From: Fodinibius salinus
GTDB taxonomy: Bacteria > Bacteroidota > Rhodothermia > Balneolales > Balneolaceae
Assembly (NCBI RefSeq): GCF_008124865.1
Contig: NZ_VNHY01000001.1
Span: forward strand, 992,001 to 1,056,000
Reading direction: 5' to 3'
DNA length: 64,000 nt
This document shows, piece after piece, positions 18,206 to 27,521 of the stretch. The notes below the pieces were generated by a model. That model did no database searches. It was not told where the DNA came from and saw only the letters and a program-made list of their open reading frames with translations. Position 1 is the first letter of the stretch. Every line of letters starts with the position of its first letter. Made by a program: the position numbers and the translations under genes.

Positions 18206-19450
18206 CTAAACTACCATACTGTCTGCTTCTTCTCTTTGCTCTTTTGTATCAGAAAATGCGTTTTGAGAAGCTACTTCACTTGTAGCAGTATTATTTATAG
18301 GAGTCGTTTCATTGTGATTAAACTCAATACCCCATTTTTGTCTTCGATACGCCTGCCAGTTATATCCAAAGAGGGATGCTAAGACCCGACGTTTAAACCC
18401 ATTTGTGGGTAATATTACGATGCTGCTGAATAGCAGAATACCCAATAAAAGATTAACTCCGATATTAAATAAAGAAAGCGTAGCCATGAGGCTCACCAGC
18501 GCAATACTTTCTGCATACAATAACAGCGATGCATTTTTATGTGACAGCCCCATTCTTAGCAGTTCATGATGAATATGATCTTTGCCCGGCTCAAATATTG
18601 AACTTTTTCTACGAAGCCGTTTAAAAACAACGCGTAGCGTATCAAAAAGTGGTAGAGCCAAAATAGATACCGCTAAAATAGGGGCAGCGTTACCAAATAA
18701 AGAATAAAACTCAGGATAGCTGCCTAAACCTATAAACTGAATGGCTTGTATGGACAATAAAAAGCCCAAAATCATTGATCCGGTATCTCCCATAAAAATA
18801 GAAGCCGGACTAAAGTTATAATAAAGGAAACCCAGCAAAGCCCCGGCCAAACAAAGTGAAAAGACCGCCATTGATAATTGACCGGTATAGAAGAAGGCAC
18901 CCCCAAATAAAAAGGAAGATATAACACCAACACCACCGGCCAGGCCATCAATACCATCGATAAGATTAACGGCATTAATAACGCCAATGATTGTAACAAA
19001 TGTCACAATAACTGCGGCCCAGTGCGGAATATCAGCTAGCCCCAATACTCCCTGAAAATCAGATATAAGAATATCAGATCCAAATATGACCAAGGCTGCA
19101 GCCGAAATTTGGGCAATGAGTTTCTTTTTGGCAGAGAGAACAACCAAGTCGTCTTTTAAACCAATAAAAAACAGGATTAAAAGTGCTGCAACTATATACG
19201 GAAAACCTTCTATAATATTTGCCCATGGGTTTATCGCAAAACTCAACAAAAAGGCAAAGAATATAGCAACGCCCCCCAATGTGGGAATGGCTTCAATATG
19301 TAATTTTCTATTATGATCTGGCTGGTCAAAAAAGTGATTTTTTTTAGCTGCCCTTATAATAATTGGTATAGCGTAATAAGATGTAAGGCAGGAAAGTAAA
19401 AAAGCAACTCCCAGTGCCATCCAGTCATACAACAGTAACGTATTTTCCAT
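18206..19450 (-). CDS. wecA: Undecaprenyl-phosphate GlcNAc-1-phosphate transferase (WecA/TagO, MraY superfamily)
   Basis: A 414-residue, roughly 11-helix membrane protein with the catalytic motifs of the polyprenyl-phosphate HexNAc-1-P transferases: 'FIGLKDDL', 'NLIDGIDGLAGG', 'IFMGDTGSM' and the His-rich cytoplasmic 'KDHIHHELLRMGLSHKNA'. The last distinguishes WecA/TagO from MraY. It would start chain assembly by making GlcNAc-PP-undecaprenol at the inner membrane. It is the last gene of the leftward cluster, followed by a strong terminator, and is preceded at about 110 bp by wecC. A hydrophilic tail of about 45 residues is longer than usual. Confidence 0.88.
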   Translation of the reverse strand: MENTLLLYDWMALGVAFLLSCLTSYYAIPIIIRAAKKNHFFDQPDHNRKLHIEAIPTLGGVAIFFAFLLSFAINPWANIIEGFPYIVAALLILFFIGLKDDLVVLSAKKKLIAQISAAALVIFGSDILISDFQGVLGLADIPHWAAVIVTFVTIIGVINAVNLIDGIDGLAGGVGVISSFLFGGAFFYTGQLSMAVFSLCLAGALLGFLYYNFSPASIFMGDTGSMILGFLLSIQAIQFIGLGSYPEFYSLFGNAAPILAVSILALPLFDTLRVVFKRLRRKSSIFEPGKDHIHHELLRMGLSHKNASLLLYAESIALVSLMATLSLFNIGVNLLLGILLFSSIVILPTNGFKRRVLASLFGYNWQAYRRQKWGIEFNHNETTPINNTATSEVASQNAFSDTKEQREEADSMVV

Positions 19451-19558
19451 ATACTAATATTTTCTTTAGCGTCTCTTGTTTCAACAACAAATTAATGGTT
19501 TAATAGGTTTATCACAATTATCTGCTTTTATCAATAATAACTAGTGTAAATCATTAAA

Positions 19559-20926
19559 TCACGCCTTCCAAATATGATCTTCATTCTTCGCCCATTTTGG
19601 CTTTACGGCATTTCTAGAATCAATAATACAGTCGGTCCATTCTGCCAGCTTTAGGTAGTCAATATCTGAATGATCGGTCGATATTACAACGCAGTCAAAA
19701 CTATTTATTGTGTCTTTATCCCATTCTACACTTTTCATTCCTGTCCATTCGTCATGTTCTCTGGTAGGTTTTATTTTAGGAATGTGGGAATCATAATACG
19801 ATACATCTGCCCCATATTCTTTAAGCAAATCCATAATCTTAAAAGTGGGTGACTCTCTCATGTCGTCTACATCCGGCTTATAGGCCAAACCTATAACAAG
19901 AATATTGCTCCCATTCATGGCTTTTTTATGAGCATTTAATGCTTTGAGCGTCTGGTCAACAACATATTGGGGCATAGAGGTATTAATCTCTCCGGCCAAC
20001 TCAATAAAGCGCGTATGCTCTTCATATTCACGTGCTTTCCACGTCAAATAAAAGGGATCAATAGGAATACAATGGCCCCCTAATCCCGGACCCGGTACAA
20101 ATTTCATAAAACCGAAGGGTTTAGTATCTGCTGCATCTAAGACTTCATGCACATCAATATCCATCTCGGCAAAAACTACTTTTAACTCGTTGACAAGGGC
20201 TATATTAACAGCTCGAAATACATTTTCGGTAATTTTTACCGCTTCGGCTGTTTTAGTATCCGATACCGGTACTGTTTCTACAATTGATGTATCATACAAC
20301 GCACAGGCTAATTCAATTGCTTCTTTACTGTGCCCGCCCACTACCTTGGGAATCTTAGAGGTATTAAAACTGGGATTCCCCGGATCTTCGCGCTCGGGAC
20401 TGTATGCCACGTAAAAATCTTCGCCGGCCGTTAAACCGGATTTTGATTCCAGGATCGGAATTATCAATTCTTCGGTAGTACCGGGATAGGTTGTTGATTC
20501 TAAAATAACGAGCTGACCTTCACGCAAATGTTCTCCAATAGTCAGGCAGGTCTTTTCTATATACTGCATATCTGGTTCTCGATGATGATCTAATGGAGTT
20601 GGGACGCACAATAACAAAGCATCCGCTTCAGAAATGCGGTCAAAATCAGTGGTAGCATCAGATCTGTTACTTCCAGCAAGTTTCTGCATCATTTCTTTAC
20701 CCAGATGCTTGATATAGGGTTCTCCCTCTTCGATACATTTTATTTTGTCTTTATCAATATCAAAACCCAACACCGGCATGTTGCTACTGTGGAAGGTCCA
20801 CATTAAGGGCAGACCCACGTAGCCGAGCCCAACAATGCCTACGGTGTAATTTCTTTCTTCGATCTTTTTAAGTAAATCACGGAAACGATCAGTTTGAATA
20901 TCTTCTTGTTGAACGGTATCAGACAT
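19559..20926 (-). CDS. wecC: UDP-N-acetyl-D-mannosamine dehydrogenase (WecC/WbpA family)
   Basis: A 455-residue NAD-dependent nucleotide-sugar dehydrogenase. The N-terminal Rossmann motif is 'GIVGLGYVGLPL'. Other motifs are 'LLLCVPTPLD', 'ESTTYPGTTEE', the catalytic Cys in 'GPGLGGHCIPIDPFYL' and a C-terminal 'GLAYKPDVDDMRESP' domain. It oxidises C6 of a UDP-HexNAc twice to give the uronic acid. The WecB gene upstream makes UDP-ManNAcA the likeliest product, but the WbpA reaction on UDP-GlcNAc cannot be ruled out. It lies between wecA and a 640-bp spacer before wecB. Confidence 0.87.
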   Translation of the reverse strand: MSDTVQQEDIQTDRFRDLLKKIEERNYTVGIVGLGYVGLPLMWTFHSSNMPVLGFDIDKDKIKCIEEGEPYIKHLGKEMMQKLAGSNRSDATTDFDRISEADALLLCVPTPLDHHREPDMQYIEKTCLTIGEHLREGQLVILESTTYPGTTEELIIPILESKSGLTAGEDFYVAYSPEREDPGNPSFNTSKIPKVVGGHSKEAIELACALYDTSIVETVPVSDTKTAEAVKITENVFRAVNIALVNELKVVFAEMDIDVHEVLDAADTKPFGFMKFVPGPGLGGHCIPIDPFYLTWKAREYEEHTRFIELAGEINTSMPQYVVDQTLKALNAHKKAMNGSNILVIGLAYKPDVDDMRESPTFKIMDLLKEYGADVSYYDSHIPKIKPTREHDEWTGMKSVEWDKDTINSFDCVVISTDHSDIDYLKLAEWTDCIIDSRNAVKPKWAKNEDHIWKA

Positions 20927-21566
20927 ATGGGTATTAATTAGGAAATGCTCTGTTAATTTTGATACTGAAGATAGCCAAGTTTAGCTAAAGTGTACATCAA
21001 AGCACAAAAAAAATCATACGTACTTTTTGGAATGATAAAGCTGTCCATATTTATGACCTCCGGTTTGTGTTGTTCATTTTGGCTTGATCCAAGGGTGTAT
21101 ATTCATTTTTTGTGACAAATCCCGTATAGACAGGACCAGAAAAACTGGAGAATCAAAACAGTCCCCGGCTGAGAATTTTGCGGTCTGCAAACTACATGTA
21201 TTTTAATGATCTTTGCCCTGAGGGTAGTAGATACTTATTACTCATCAGTATAAAATGCATAAACGTATCTTTTAAGCCGATGCGCAAAATTCGTTAGGCC
21301 GGTTGTTTAATAACCATTAGTAGTAACAAGTACTTACCCTTTCAGAGCTTCGCTCACAATTCTTAGGTCTATTTGTAAGCCATCGCCATAATGAATTGCT
21401 GGTGGAAAACCGAGTACGTAGAGGATAATTTCGTACTGGTTCTTTACGTAGAAATAAGCAATCAAATGCGGTTTTGGTCGCTGAGTAAACGAAAGAATAA
21501 AACAACCATAGCCCCACTAAAGTAGGGGTCTATTGATTACTATCTCTGTAAACCCTGTGAACAGGG
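20927..21566. other. 640-bp spacer between wecC and wecB
   Basis: I see no supported gene. A 66-codon open frame (21317-21517, minus) has no recognisable product, and another frame over the same stretch is also open. The segment near 21136-21180 resembles 36123-36162 (ACCAGAAAA, CTGGA, GTCCCC blocks), indicating a dispersed repeat. A short hairpin (21512-21528, CCCCACT/AGTAGGGG) precedes the wecB-terminal hairpin. Confidence 0.45.
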
Positions 21567-21568
21567 TT
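21551..21568 (-). terminator. Hairpin at the wecB stop codon
   Basis: The perfect inverted repeat AACCCTGT-GA-ACAGGGTT overlaps the TAA of wecB (21567-21569). There is no clear T-run after it, so it may only stabilise the mRNA end or attenuate transcription into wecC. Confidence 0.45.
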
Positions 21569-22673
21569 ATTTAGAAGCTTCCAAAATCGCCTTCACGATA
21601 CGTTTCGCCGTATTCCCATCCCAGTACAGCGGTTTTGGCAACTCTTTATTACCACCAGCAACACCATTCTGCAAATGCTTCTCAATATGATCCAAAATTA
21701 CTTCCGGATCGGTACCTACCAGCGTATTCGTCCCTTCTGTAATCGTAATAGGACGCTCGGTATTTTCGCGCGCCGTAAGACATGGAACACCCAGCGCCGT
21801 TGTCTCTTCCTGAATGCCGCCGGAATCCGTCAGTACCAACCGGGCGTTATTCATTAAACACACATTATCCAAATAACCGACCGGCTCTAGCAAATGCAAA
21901 TCTTCAATACTGTTCAACTGATCCCAGAGGTCAAACTTCTCTGCATTATTTTTGGAACGCGGATGCACCGGCCATACCAGTGGCAAATCGGTAGAAGTTT
22001 GTTCCAAAACATCAACAAAATTCCGTAACGTATCTTTTTGATCGACATTCGAGGGACGATGAAGCGTCACCAACCCGTAATTTTTTTCGGAAATACCTAA
22101 ATCAGCAAGAATGGTAGATTCATCCGATCGCTCACGCATATTAAAAAGAGTATCAATCATGATATTCCCAACAAAGCGGATTTTCTCATCGGCAATCCCC
22201 TCCTTTTTAAGATTCATATTGCCGTCAATTGAGGGCGTCAGCAAAAGATCAGCGATACTATCGGTAAGAACGCGATTAATCTCTTCGGGCATGTCTCGGT
22301 CGTAGCTTCGCAGACCAGCTTCGACGTGGGCGACTTTGATACCCATTTTATTAGCAACAATCGTACAAGCCATGGTCGGATTTACATCACCTACTACTAC
22401 CACCCAGTCGGGTTGTTCTTCTTGCAATACTTTTTCAAATTCGGTCATTACTTTGGCGGTCTGCTCGGCATGGGTACCACTGCCTACTCCCAAATGGAAA
22501 TCCGGCTTGGGAATACCCAACTCGTCAAAGAAGATTTTAGACATTTCATAATCGTAATGCTGACCGGTGTGCAGCAGTTGTGCTTCTATTTTCTGATGAT
22601 TTTTAAATTCCTCGAGCAAGGGTGCTACCTTCATAAAATTAGGTCGGGCACTGGCTACGTTAATGATCTTCAT
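21567..22673 (-). CDS. wecB: UDP-N-acetylglucosamine 2-epimerase, non-hydrolysing (WecB)
   Basis: A 368-residue GT-B-fold epimerase with the expected motifs: 'RPNFMKVAPLLEEF', 'LLHTGQHYDYEMS', 'VVVVGDVNPTMA', 'HVEAGLRSYDRDMPEEINR' and 'DSGGIQEET'. It interconverts UDP-GlcNAc and UDP-ManNAc in the cytoplasm. Together with wecA, wecC and the GT26 gene it supplies the precursors of a GlcNAc-ManNAc(A) lipid-linked disaccharide. The length is standard. It is 52 bp downstream of the deacetylase gene in the same transcript. Confidence 0.92.
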   Translation of the reverse strand: MKIINVASARPNFMKVAPLLEEFKNHQKIEAQLLHTGQHYDYEMSKIFFDELGIPKPDFHLGVGSGTHAEQTAKVMTEFEKVLQEEQPDWVVVVGDVNPTMACTIVANKMGIKVAHVEAGLRSYDRDMPEEINRVLTDSIADLLLTPSIDGNMNLKKEGIADEKIRFVGNIMIDTLFNMRERSDESTILADLGISEKNYGLVTLHRPSNVDQKDTLRNFVDVLEQTSTDLPLVWPVHPRSKNNAEKFDLWDQLNSIEDLHLLEPVGYLDNVCLMNNARLVLTDSGGIQEETTALGVPCLTARENTERPITITEGTNTLVGTDPEVILDHIEKHLQNGVAGGNKELPKPLYWDGNTAKRIVKAILEASK

Positions 22674-22725
22674 TAAGATGTGATATTAAACTTTAATTAC
22701 AGTTTTACAATTGATATTAAGTACT

Positions 22726-23586
22726 TCATAAAACAGCCAAATCTTCTACTTGAAACCATTCTTTTAATATATTCTCACATGTACTAAACTCATAGTTTTC
22801 AAGCAACATCTCTAATTTCCTCTGGGTCGTATGAAGATTAACATAACATTTGAACTTCCTTATTGCCGACATCTTCACACGAGGACAATTTGGGGCAAAA
22901 TCTCGTGGGTGAAGATAAATAACTCCCGGGATTCCATCATCTTCTAATTTTGAAAATCCATATCGCAATATTTTTTCATGCCAAAAGCGTAAATAACCCC
23001 CACCGCTAAATGGAACTTTAACTTTCCCAAAATCCAACACACTCATCGGTAATTGGACAAAGTTAGTTTGAGTTATTGAAGAATCAAGTATTTGAGGACG
23101 TTGCTCAATATCATAGCCACCATGGCCACGTTGTGCAGGGAATAAACTGGCATCATATTGTAAACCAATCTCATCCATAACCTCAAAAGCCCACTCTGTT
23201 CCGGGCGTAATAGAAAAAGAAGGGGCTCTATATCCCTTAACCTTTTTTCCCGTTACTTGTTCTAATGCTTCTACCGACTGTCGTAAATAATCTCTAAATT
23301 TTTCTTTTGAAAGAGTATTAACTCTATAATGCCAGTAACCATGCGTACCAATCTCATGCCCTTCTTCAGCTATTCTTTTTATTACAGCAGGATATTTTTG
23401 GGTTACCCAACCCAAGACAAAAAAAGTTGCTTTAACATCGTACTTATTTAGGATATCAAGAATAAGATTAGTCTTATCTTCAACGATCGAAGAAGAAAAC
23501 GAATCCCAATTCCCTCGTCTTTCAACATAGGGGATTCCTGAAATATTAAACCAATCTTCTATATCAAATGATAAAGCGTGCTTCAA
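22726..23586 (-). CDS. Polysaccharide deacetylase of the XrtA-locus type (DUF3473)
   Basis: A 286-residue CE4-fold protein. The catalytic Asp pair is in 'LSFDIEDWFN', the metal His pair in 'GHEIGTHGYWHYRV' and the Arg in 'KGYRAPSFSI'. The C-terminal DUF3473-like part ('FSGGGYLRF', 'VIYLHPRDFAP') is characteristic of deacetylases found in exosortase/EPS loci. It begins with TTG; an AGGA ribosome site lies 7 nt upstream and no nearby ATG fits. It lacks a signal peptide, as do its relatives. It probably removes N-acetyl groups from the polymer or a lipid-linked precursor. The type is a second hint, beside the gene at 14253, of an exosortase-type locus. Confidence 0.85.
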   Translation of the reverse strand: MKHALSFDIEDWFNISGIPYVERRGNWDSFSSSIVEDKTNLILDILNKYDVKATFFVLGWVTQKYPAVIKRIAEEGHEIGTHGYWHYRVNTLSKEKFRDYLRQSVEALEQVTGKKVKGYRAPSFSITPGTEWAFEVMDEIGLQYDASLFPAQRGHGGYDIEQRPQILDSSITQTNFVQLPMSVLDFGKVKVPFSGGGYLRFWHEKILRYGFSKLEDDGIPGVIYLHPRDFAPNCPRVKMSAIRKFKCYVNLHTTQRKLEMLLENYEFSTCENILKEWFQVEDLAVL

Positions 23587-23607
23587 TATTATCCTGTTTA
23601 ATATTAG

Positions 23608-24372
23608 CTAATAAAATTCTTTCCCCAGTTGCCAGAACTCTTCTACATCTTCTCGTTTAGGAAACGAATAATAAGTCATTTTCTCATCAGGATTTGGAAT
23701 AAGTTTATACTCACCTTTTTTTACCAAATCAATGGCTTCAATGATGGCATCCATTCCTAACTTCTTTGTTTCCTGAATTAATTCTTGTTGCGATTGATCC
23801 CCAATTTCAAATTTCTTCTGAACCAAAATAGGACCGCTGTCAATACCTTCATCTACAAAAAAGACCGATACCCCAGTATAATCTTCATTATTTTTTAGTA
23901 CCCAAAAAGAAGGCATCAACCCACGATACTTTGGCAATAATGCGGTGTGCAAATTAAGACAACCTTCAGGTGCTAAATTTATTAACTCTTCTTTGAAAAT
24001 TTGATTCCCCGCAATAGATACCAATAAATCGGGTTCATAAAATTTTATTTTCTCTAAAGACTCATGTGAATTTATACTACTATCCAATTCGATAACAGGT
24101 ACAGAATGTCTTTCAAGTATAGTCTTCACTTTTTTAGTGGGGTCTAACTTATTTCGCAAAAACCTGATCCCGTAATTGAATAAAAAACCAGTACCAAATA
24201 TATTCCAGGTTTTTAAAATCTTACTCAAAAAACTTTCTTTACCACCAAACGGGGAAGCTTCAAAAACCACACATCCAGTTACATTTACATCAGGTGATAA
24301 ATCAGATAAAAGATAATCCAGATTCTCTGCTAAAAAAAAAGGATCATCTTGGGTAAGAATAACAACATTCAT
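23608..24372 (-). CDS. Formyltransferase-fold protein (methionyl-tRNA formyltransferase-like)
   Basis: A 254-residue protein with the formyl-transferase core: 'DLLVSIAGNQIF', the N-x-H motif in 'LNLHTALLPKYRGLMPSFW' and the catalytic Asp in 'DEGIDSGPIL'. All three catalytic residues of the 10-formyl-THF-dependent family appear to be present. It lacks the C-terminal tRNA-binding domain. In a polysaccharide locus it more likely N-formylates an amino sugar nucleotide than initiator tRNA. It lies 5 bp upstream of nothing coding but is tightly spaced (5 bp) after the GT26 gene. Confidence 0.75.
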   Translation of the reverse strand: MNVVILTQDDPFFLAENLDYLLSDLSPDVNVTGCVVFEASPFGGKESFLSKILKTWNIFGTGFLFNYGIRFLRNKLDPTKKVKTILERHSVPVIELDSSINSHESLEKIKFYEPDLLVSIAGNQIFKEELINLAPEGCLNLHTALLPKYRGLMPSFWVLKNNEDYTGVSVFFVDEGIDSGPILVQKKFEIGDQSQQELIQETKKLGMDAIIEAIDLVKKGEYKLIPNPDEKMTYYSFPKREDVEEFWQLGKEFY

Positions 24373-24377
24373 TAAAT

Positions 24378-25082
24378 CTAAATCCTATTGGTAATAACTT
24401 TTGCTAAGAATGGAAGATACACAATCTGTCGACGAATTCTGGAAGGTTCTGTTATTAATCGGTAAAACCATTCCAAACCTATTTTTCTAAATACTTTTGG
24501 TGCTCGCTCTTTGAGCCCGCAATAAATATCAAAACTACCTCCTAACCCCATGTACAATGCAGGGTGTTCCTCGAACATCTTCTCCATTAAAAATTCTTGT
24601 TTCGGACTTCCCATAGCTACAAAAACAATATCGGGTTCTTTAATTTTAATCTCTTCTACCAATCCCTCTTCTTCTTGATCATCCATGTAGCCATCGCGAT
24701 ACCCTACTATATCAATGCCTTGGTACTCTTCTTTAAGACGTCCAACGGTTTGTTCAATAACCTCTGACTTGCCGCCAACCATGTAAAATGTTTTGTCCAT
24801 ATAATGTCTGTCAATAATATCCAGCCAAAATTCGGCTCCTGGAATTTTATCCGCGGTATATCCCTTACGTTTTAAAGCCATTACCGTTCCTATGCCATCC
24901 GGATAACCCACATGCTGATTAACCAATCTTCGAAGTGTATCATCATCTTTCATCAGTTTTTCAGCATTCAAAGCAATAAGAATATTATTAAAATTCCCAT
25001 CTCCCAAGTAATTCAAAAAATCTTTTCGACTTGTAAAAGGATGAGTTTTATACTCATTTAAATAAACAACATCAGACATCAT
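24378..25082 (-). CDS. WecG/TagA/CpsF-family glycosyltransferase (GT26)
   Basis: A 234-residue protein with the GT26 signatures 'YPDGIGTVMALKRKG', 'KIPGAEFWLDII', 'VGYRDGYMD' and 'PDIVFVAMGSPKQE'. In known systems this family adds ManNAcA (WecG) or ManNAc (TagA) to GlcNAc-PP-undecaprenol at the membrane face. Since wecA, wecB and wecC are in the same cluster, ManNAcA or ManNAc transfer is the natural prediction. Two successive Met codons (25082, 25079) could start it. It is 11 bp after the deacetylase-like gene. Confidence 0.85.
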   Translation of the reverse strand: MMSDVVYLNEYKTHPFTSRKDFLNYLGDGNFNNILIALNAEKLMKDDDTLRRLVNQHVGYPDGIGTVMALKRKGYTADKIPGAEFWLDIIDRHYMDKTFYMVGGKSEVIEQTVGRLKEEYQGIDIVGYRDGYMDDQEEEGLVEEIKIKEPDIVFVAMGSPKQEFLMEKMFEEHPALYMGLGGSFDIYCGLKERAPKVFRKIGLEWFYRLITEPSRIRRQIVYLPFLAKVITNRI

Positions 25083-25093
25083 GCAGTTATTTG

Positions 25094-26119
25094 TTAATTC
25101 TTTTGTGGCTTTTCAATACTCCCTTCCTCTAATAACCTATCAAAGGTATAGAATTGATGTTTTTCTTTATGTTCTTCTATAAATTCTTCAAACTTTTGCA
25201 GTGAATACTTCGTCAGCGCTTTGGGATGACCAATGATTACAAAATCCGCATCAGGCTTATCAGTTTGATAATAGTCAAATGCCCTTTCTAAAAAAGAAGC
25301 TTTATAGCCATCAATACTGACAACCGTATTTGATGGTAATAATAACTTCTGTAGGATCCATTTCTTAGCTGCCGGTAATGGACCACCATCACCTAACGTT
25401 TTATGTTTAGGGTTATCTAATAGCTTTGTGAAGGCCAGCTTCCAGTAGAAAAAGGGAGATACTTTGTATGAAGATATAGGTATTTCAAGGAAACTTCCCG
25501 ACTTATCAGGGGCTAATGGGTTATTCTCAAACTTCCATTTAGTTGTTTTGGGCGCACATCGAAAATCGAAATAACGGGCTTCATCTTCCTGATATCCTCC
25601 CTGATAAACCGTACTATCCAACCAGACACTATTTTCCTCAAGAGCACCTTTAATTTTAGTAAAAGGCTGAATGCACCACCCCCCTGCCCGATAAGCAAAT
25701 ACCTTATTATTTACACGAAATTGTTCTAGATTTTTTTTATAGGATGTTACTATTTCTCGAATCTTATTTTCTGACCAATCGGCCAGACGATATCGACTGG
25801 CATCTATATCCCATTTTCCATTTTCATAAACACTATCTTCCCAATGGGGATGAATATGGAGTTGCAAATCATGCCCATTTTCTGAAAGCTTTTTCAGTTG
25901 ATTGGTAATCAACTCATAGTCTTTTTGGAGTTCCGGATAATCAGACTTAAACTCAGCTAATCTTTTTACAAAACCTATATCTACAAAAAAAACCGCCTTA
26001 ATATCAAATTTATCTAATACTGAAAGTAACTTTTCGGTTGCCTCAATAATTGAAGTTCTCACCGATCCTGTTTTACTCCCAAAGTATAATTCGTAATCAA
26101 GCGTGAGTACAATATTCAT
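25094..26119 (-). CDS. Second polysaccharide deacetylase-like protein
   Basis: A 341-residue protein starting 'MNIVLTLDYELYFGSKTGS', with the Asp-Tyr-Glu opening of a subgroup of the polysaccharide-deacetylase (NodB/CE4) fold. A later 'HDLQLHIHPHWED' provides the metal histidines, 'YRAGGWCIQ' the conserved Arg, and 'FVIIGHPKAL' a late His. It is not closely related to the DUF3473-type gene downstream. The substrate is unknown; a sugar in the same polymer is inferred from context. It is 6 bp after a sulfotransferase gene, so cotranscription is likely. Confidence 0.72.
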   Translation of the reverse strand: MNIVLTLDYELYFGSKTGSVRTSIIEATEKLLSVLDKFDIKAVFFVDIGFVKRLAEFKSDYPELQKDYELITNQLKKLSENGHDLQLHIHPHWEDSVYENGKWDIDASRYRLADWSENKIREIVTSYKKNLEQFRVNNKVFAYRAGGWCIQPFTKIKGALEENSVWLDSTVYQGGYQEDEARYFDFRCAPKTTKWKFENNPLAPDKSGSFLEIPISSYKVSPFFYWKLAFTKLLDNPKHKTLGDGGPLPAAKKWILQKLLLPSNTVVSIDGYKASFLERAFDYYQTDKPDADFVIIGHPKALTKYSLQKFEEFIEEHKEKHQFYTFDRLLEEGSIEKPQKN

Positions 26120-26125
26120 AAATTT

Positions 26126-27010
26126 CTACTTCAGGATTTTATACTTGTTAATGAGCATCAAGGGGAAAGACAAAAGGTAATAACCAATCTTTTTGCAGGT
26201 TGACATATTTTTTATCCATCTATCATCCTTTCTTAACGTAATGGTATCTGATTTTTTTAGTCTGTTGCCTCCCACTAAATGTGGAATTTCAAAGGGTTCC
26301 TTTTCTTCAATTTTTTTTATTGTTTCAGAAAAATCAATCTCTAAAAAATTGCCAATATCAATAAAGGTCTGTTCAGGATTATCTACAATATCTTCATATC
26401 GAACTTTCATAATCTGCTTATTGGAAAGAAACCAGACGAGAATTTGACCCAATACATTTATAATCCAGTAATACAAAACGGTTCGCAAGGGCGGACTATA
26501 GGTTTGCACCTTCTTTTGAAAAGAAGTAATAACTCCTCGAACATCGCGAATAAGAAAAATACCTTTAACATTTCCATTATAGATTTTCCGGAGCGCCAAA
26601 AACCGACCGATATACTTAGCTGAATCTAACACATATCGATTATTATTAGTATGGATAGCTTCAATTAATTGTTTCTGAGCTTCTTGATACTTCTGAAAAT
26701 CCCCCCTTGGCTTAGTTCCTGCTAAATAATAAGGAATGGCTGAATGATACTCCATGCGATGAGCTAATTGCTCATAATCAGTAACGTTATCTTTTATTTT
26801 TTTAGGCAATGATTGCTTTACCGATCGCCAATACTTACAGGAATCAAATTCAAAACCACATGAGCATGCATCGTTATTTTTCAGATAAGAAAAAAAGTGA
26901 TGTAACTCACCAACATTTGTAATCTTTTTGTGATTATTTAAAACGGTTGCTAACACCGTTGAACCACTACGCCCGGCTCCCAGAATATAAATAATCTCTT
27001 TACTACTCAT
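26126..27010 (-). CDS. Sulfotransferase (first of three)
   Basis: A 294-residue PAPS-dependent sulfotransferase. The 5'-phosphosulfate loop is '[18 protein letters not shown]' at the N-terminus. The 3'-phosphate site is around '[13 protein letters not shown]'. It has '[11 protein letters not shown]' and '[16 protein letters not shown]', typical of bacterial carbohydrate sulfotransferases. The last part is hydrophobic. It overlaps the acyltransferase gene by 8 bp and is 6 bp from the deacetylase-like gene, so it is in the main transcript. It probably sulfates a sugar of the exported polymer. Confidence 0.85.
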   Translation of the reverse strand: MSSKEIIYILGAGRSGSTVLATVLNNHKKITNVGELHHFFSYLKNNDACSCGFEFDSCKYWRSVKQSLPKKIKDNVTDYEQLAHRMEYHSAIPYYLAGTKPRGDFQKYQEAQKQLIEAIHTNNNRYVLDSAKYIGRFLALRKIYNGNVKGIFLIRDVRGVITSFQKKVQTYSPPLRTVLYYWIINVLGQILVWFLSNKQIMKVRYEDIVDNPEQTFIDIGNFLEIDFSETIKKIEEKEPFEIPHLVGGNRLKKSDTITLRKDDRWIKNMSTCKKIGYYLLSFPLMLINKYKILK

Positions 27011-27521
27011 TTCTATACTTTATCACTTTGGCCGGATTCCCTCCTACAATTGCATAGTCTGGCACATCTTTGGTAACAACTGATCCGGCTCCAATAATTA
27101 CATGGTCACCAACTTCTACACCCGCTAAAACAATGACACTTGCACCAATCCACACATCATTACCAACCTTAGTATTATACTGTTTTTTGCCCTGGTACTG
27201 AATGGGAGTATCCAAGCGGCTGTACCGATGGTTTCGTGAATATATCTTGACATCGGGACCCATGATTACGTTGGAACCGATCGAACAGTGCGACTGAATC
27301 ATGCAACGGGTTCCCAATTCTGAATTATTCCCCACCTCAGATTTAGGTGAAATTTCAGCGCCGCTTTTAACTCTCAAATTCTCGCCGCATTTTCTCAAAT
27401 AGTTCTTCACCAGGTACCTTCTGATCGTCGGAAAGAATAAGGCAAAGGGACGATAGTCTTCCGGTGTTTTTTTAAAAAGAATAATATAAAGAGCAAAATA
27501 TAGTTTCCTCAACAAATTCAT
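27003..27521 (-). CDS. Hexapeptide-repeat acyltransferase (CysE/WcaF-like, LbH fold)
   Basis: A 172-residue left-handed beta-helix protein. Hexapeptide repeats run from about residue 55 to 165 ('[20 protein letters not shown]', '[18 protein letters not shown]', '[20 protein letters not shown]', 'GGNPAKVI'). The catalytic His is probably the one in 'IYSRNHRYS'. It most likely O-acetylates a sugar residue. It overlaps the GT4 gene by 4 bp (ATGA) upstream and the sulfotransferase gene by 8 bp downstream. Confidence 0.85.
   Translation of the reverse strand: MNLLRKLYFALYIILFKKTPEDYRPFALFFPTIRRYLVKNYLRKCGENLRVKSGAEISPKSEVGNNSELGTRCMIQSHCSIGSNVIMGPDVKIYSRNHRYSRLDTPIQYQGKKQYNTKVGNDVWIGASVIVLAGVEVGDHVIIGAGSVVTKDVPDYAIVGGNPAKVIKYRNE

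Noticed and set aside
21317-21517. 66-codon leftward open frame between wecB and wecC
   Set aside because: No recognisable motif, no start signal, and a second frame over the same bases is also open; likely part of a non-coding or decayed repeat.
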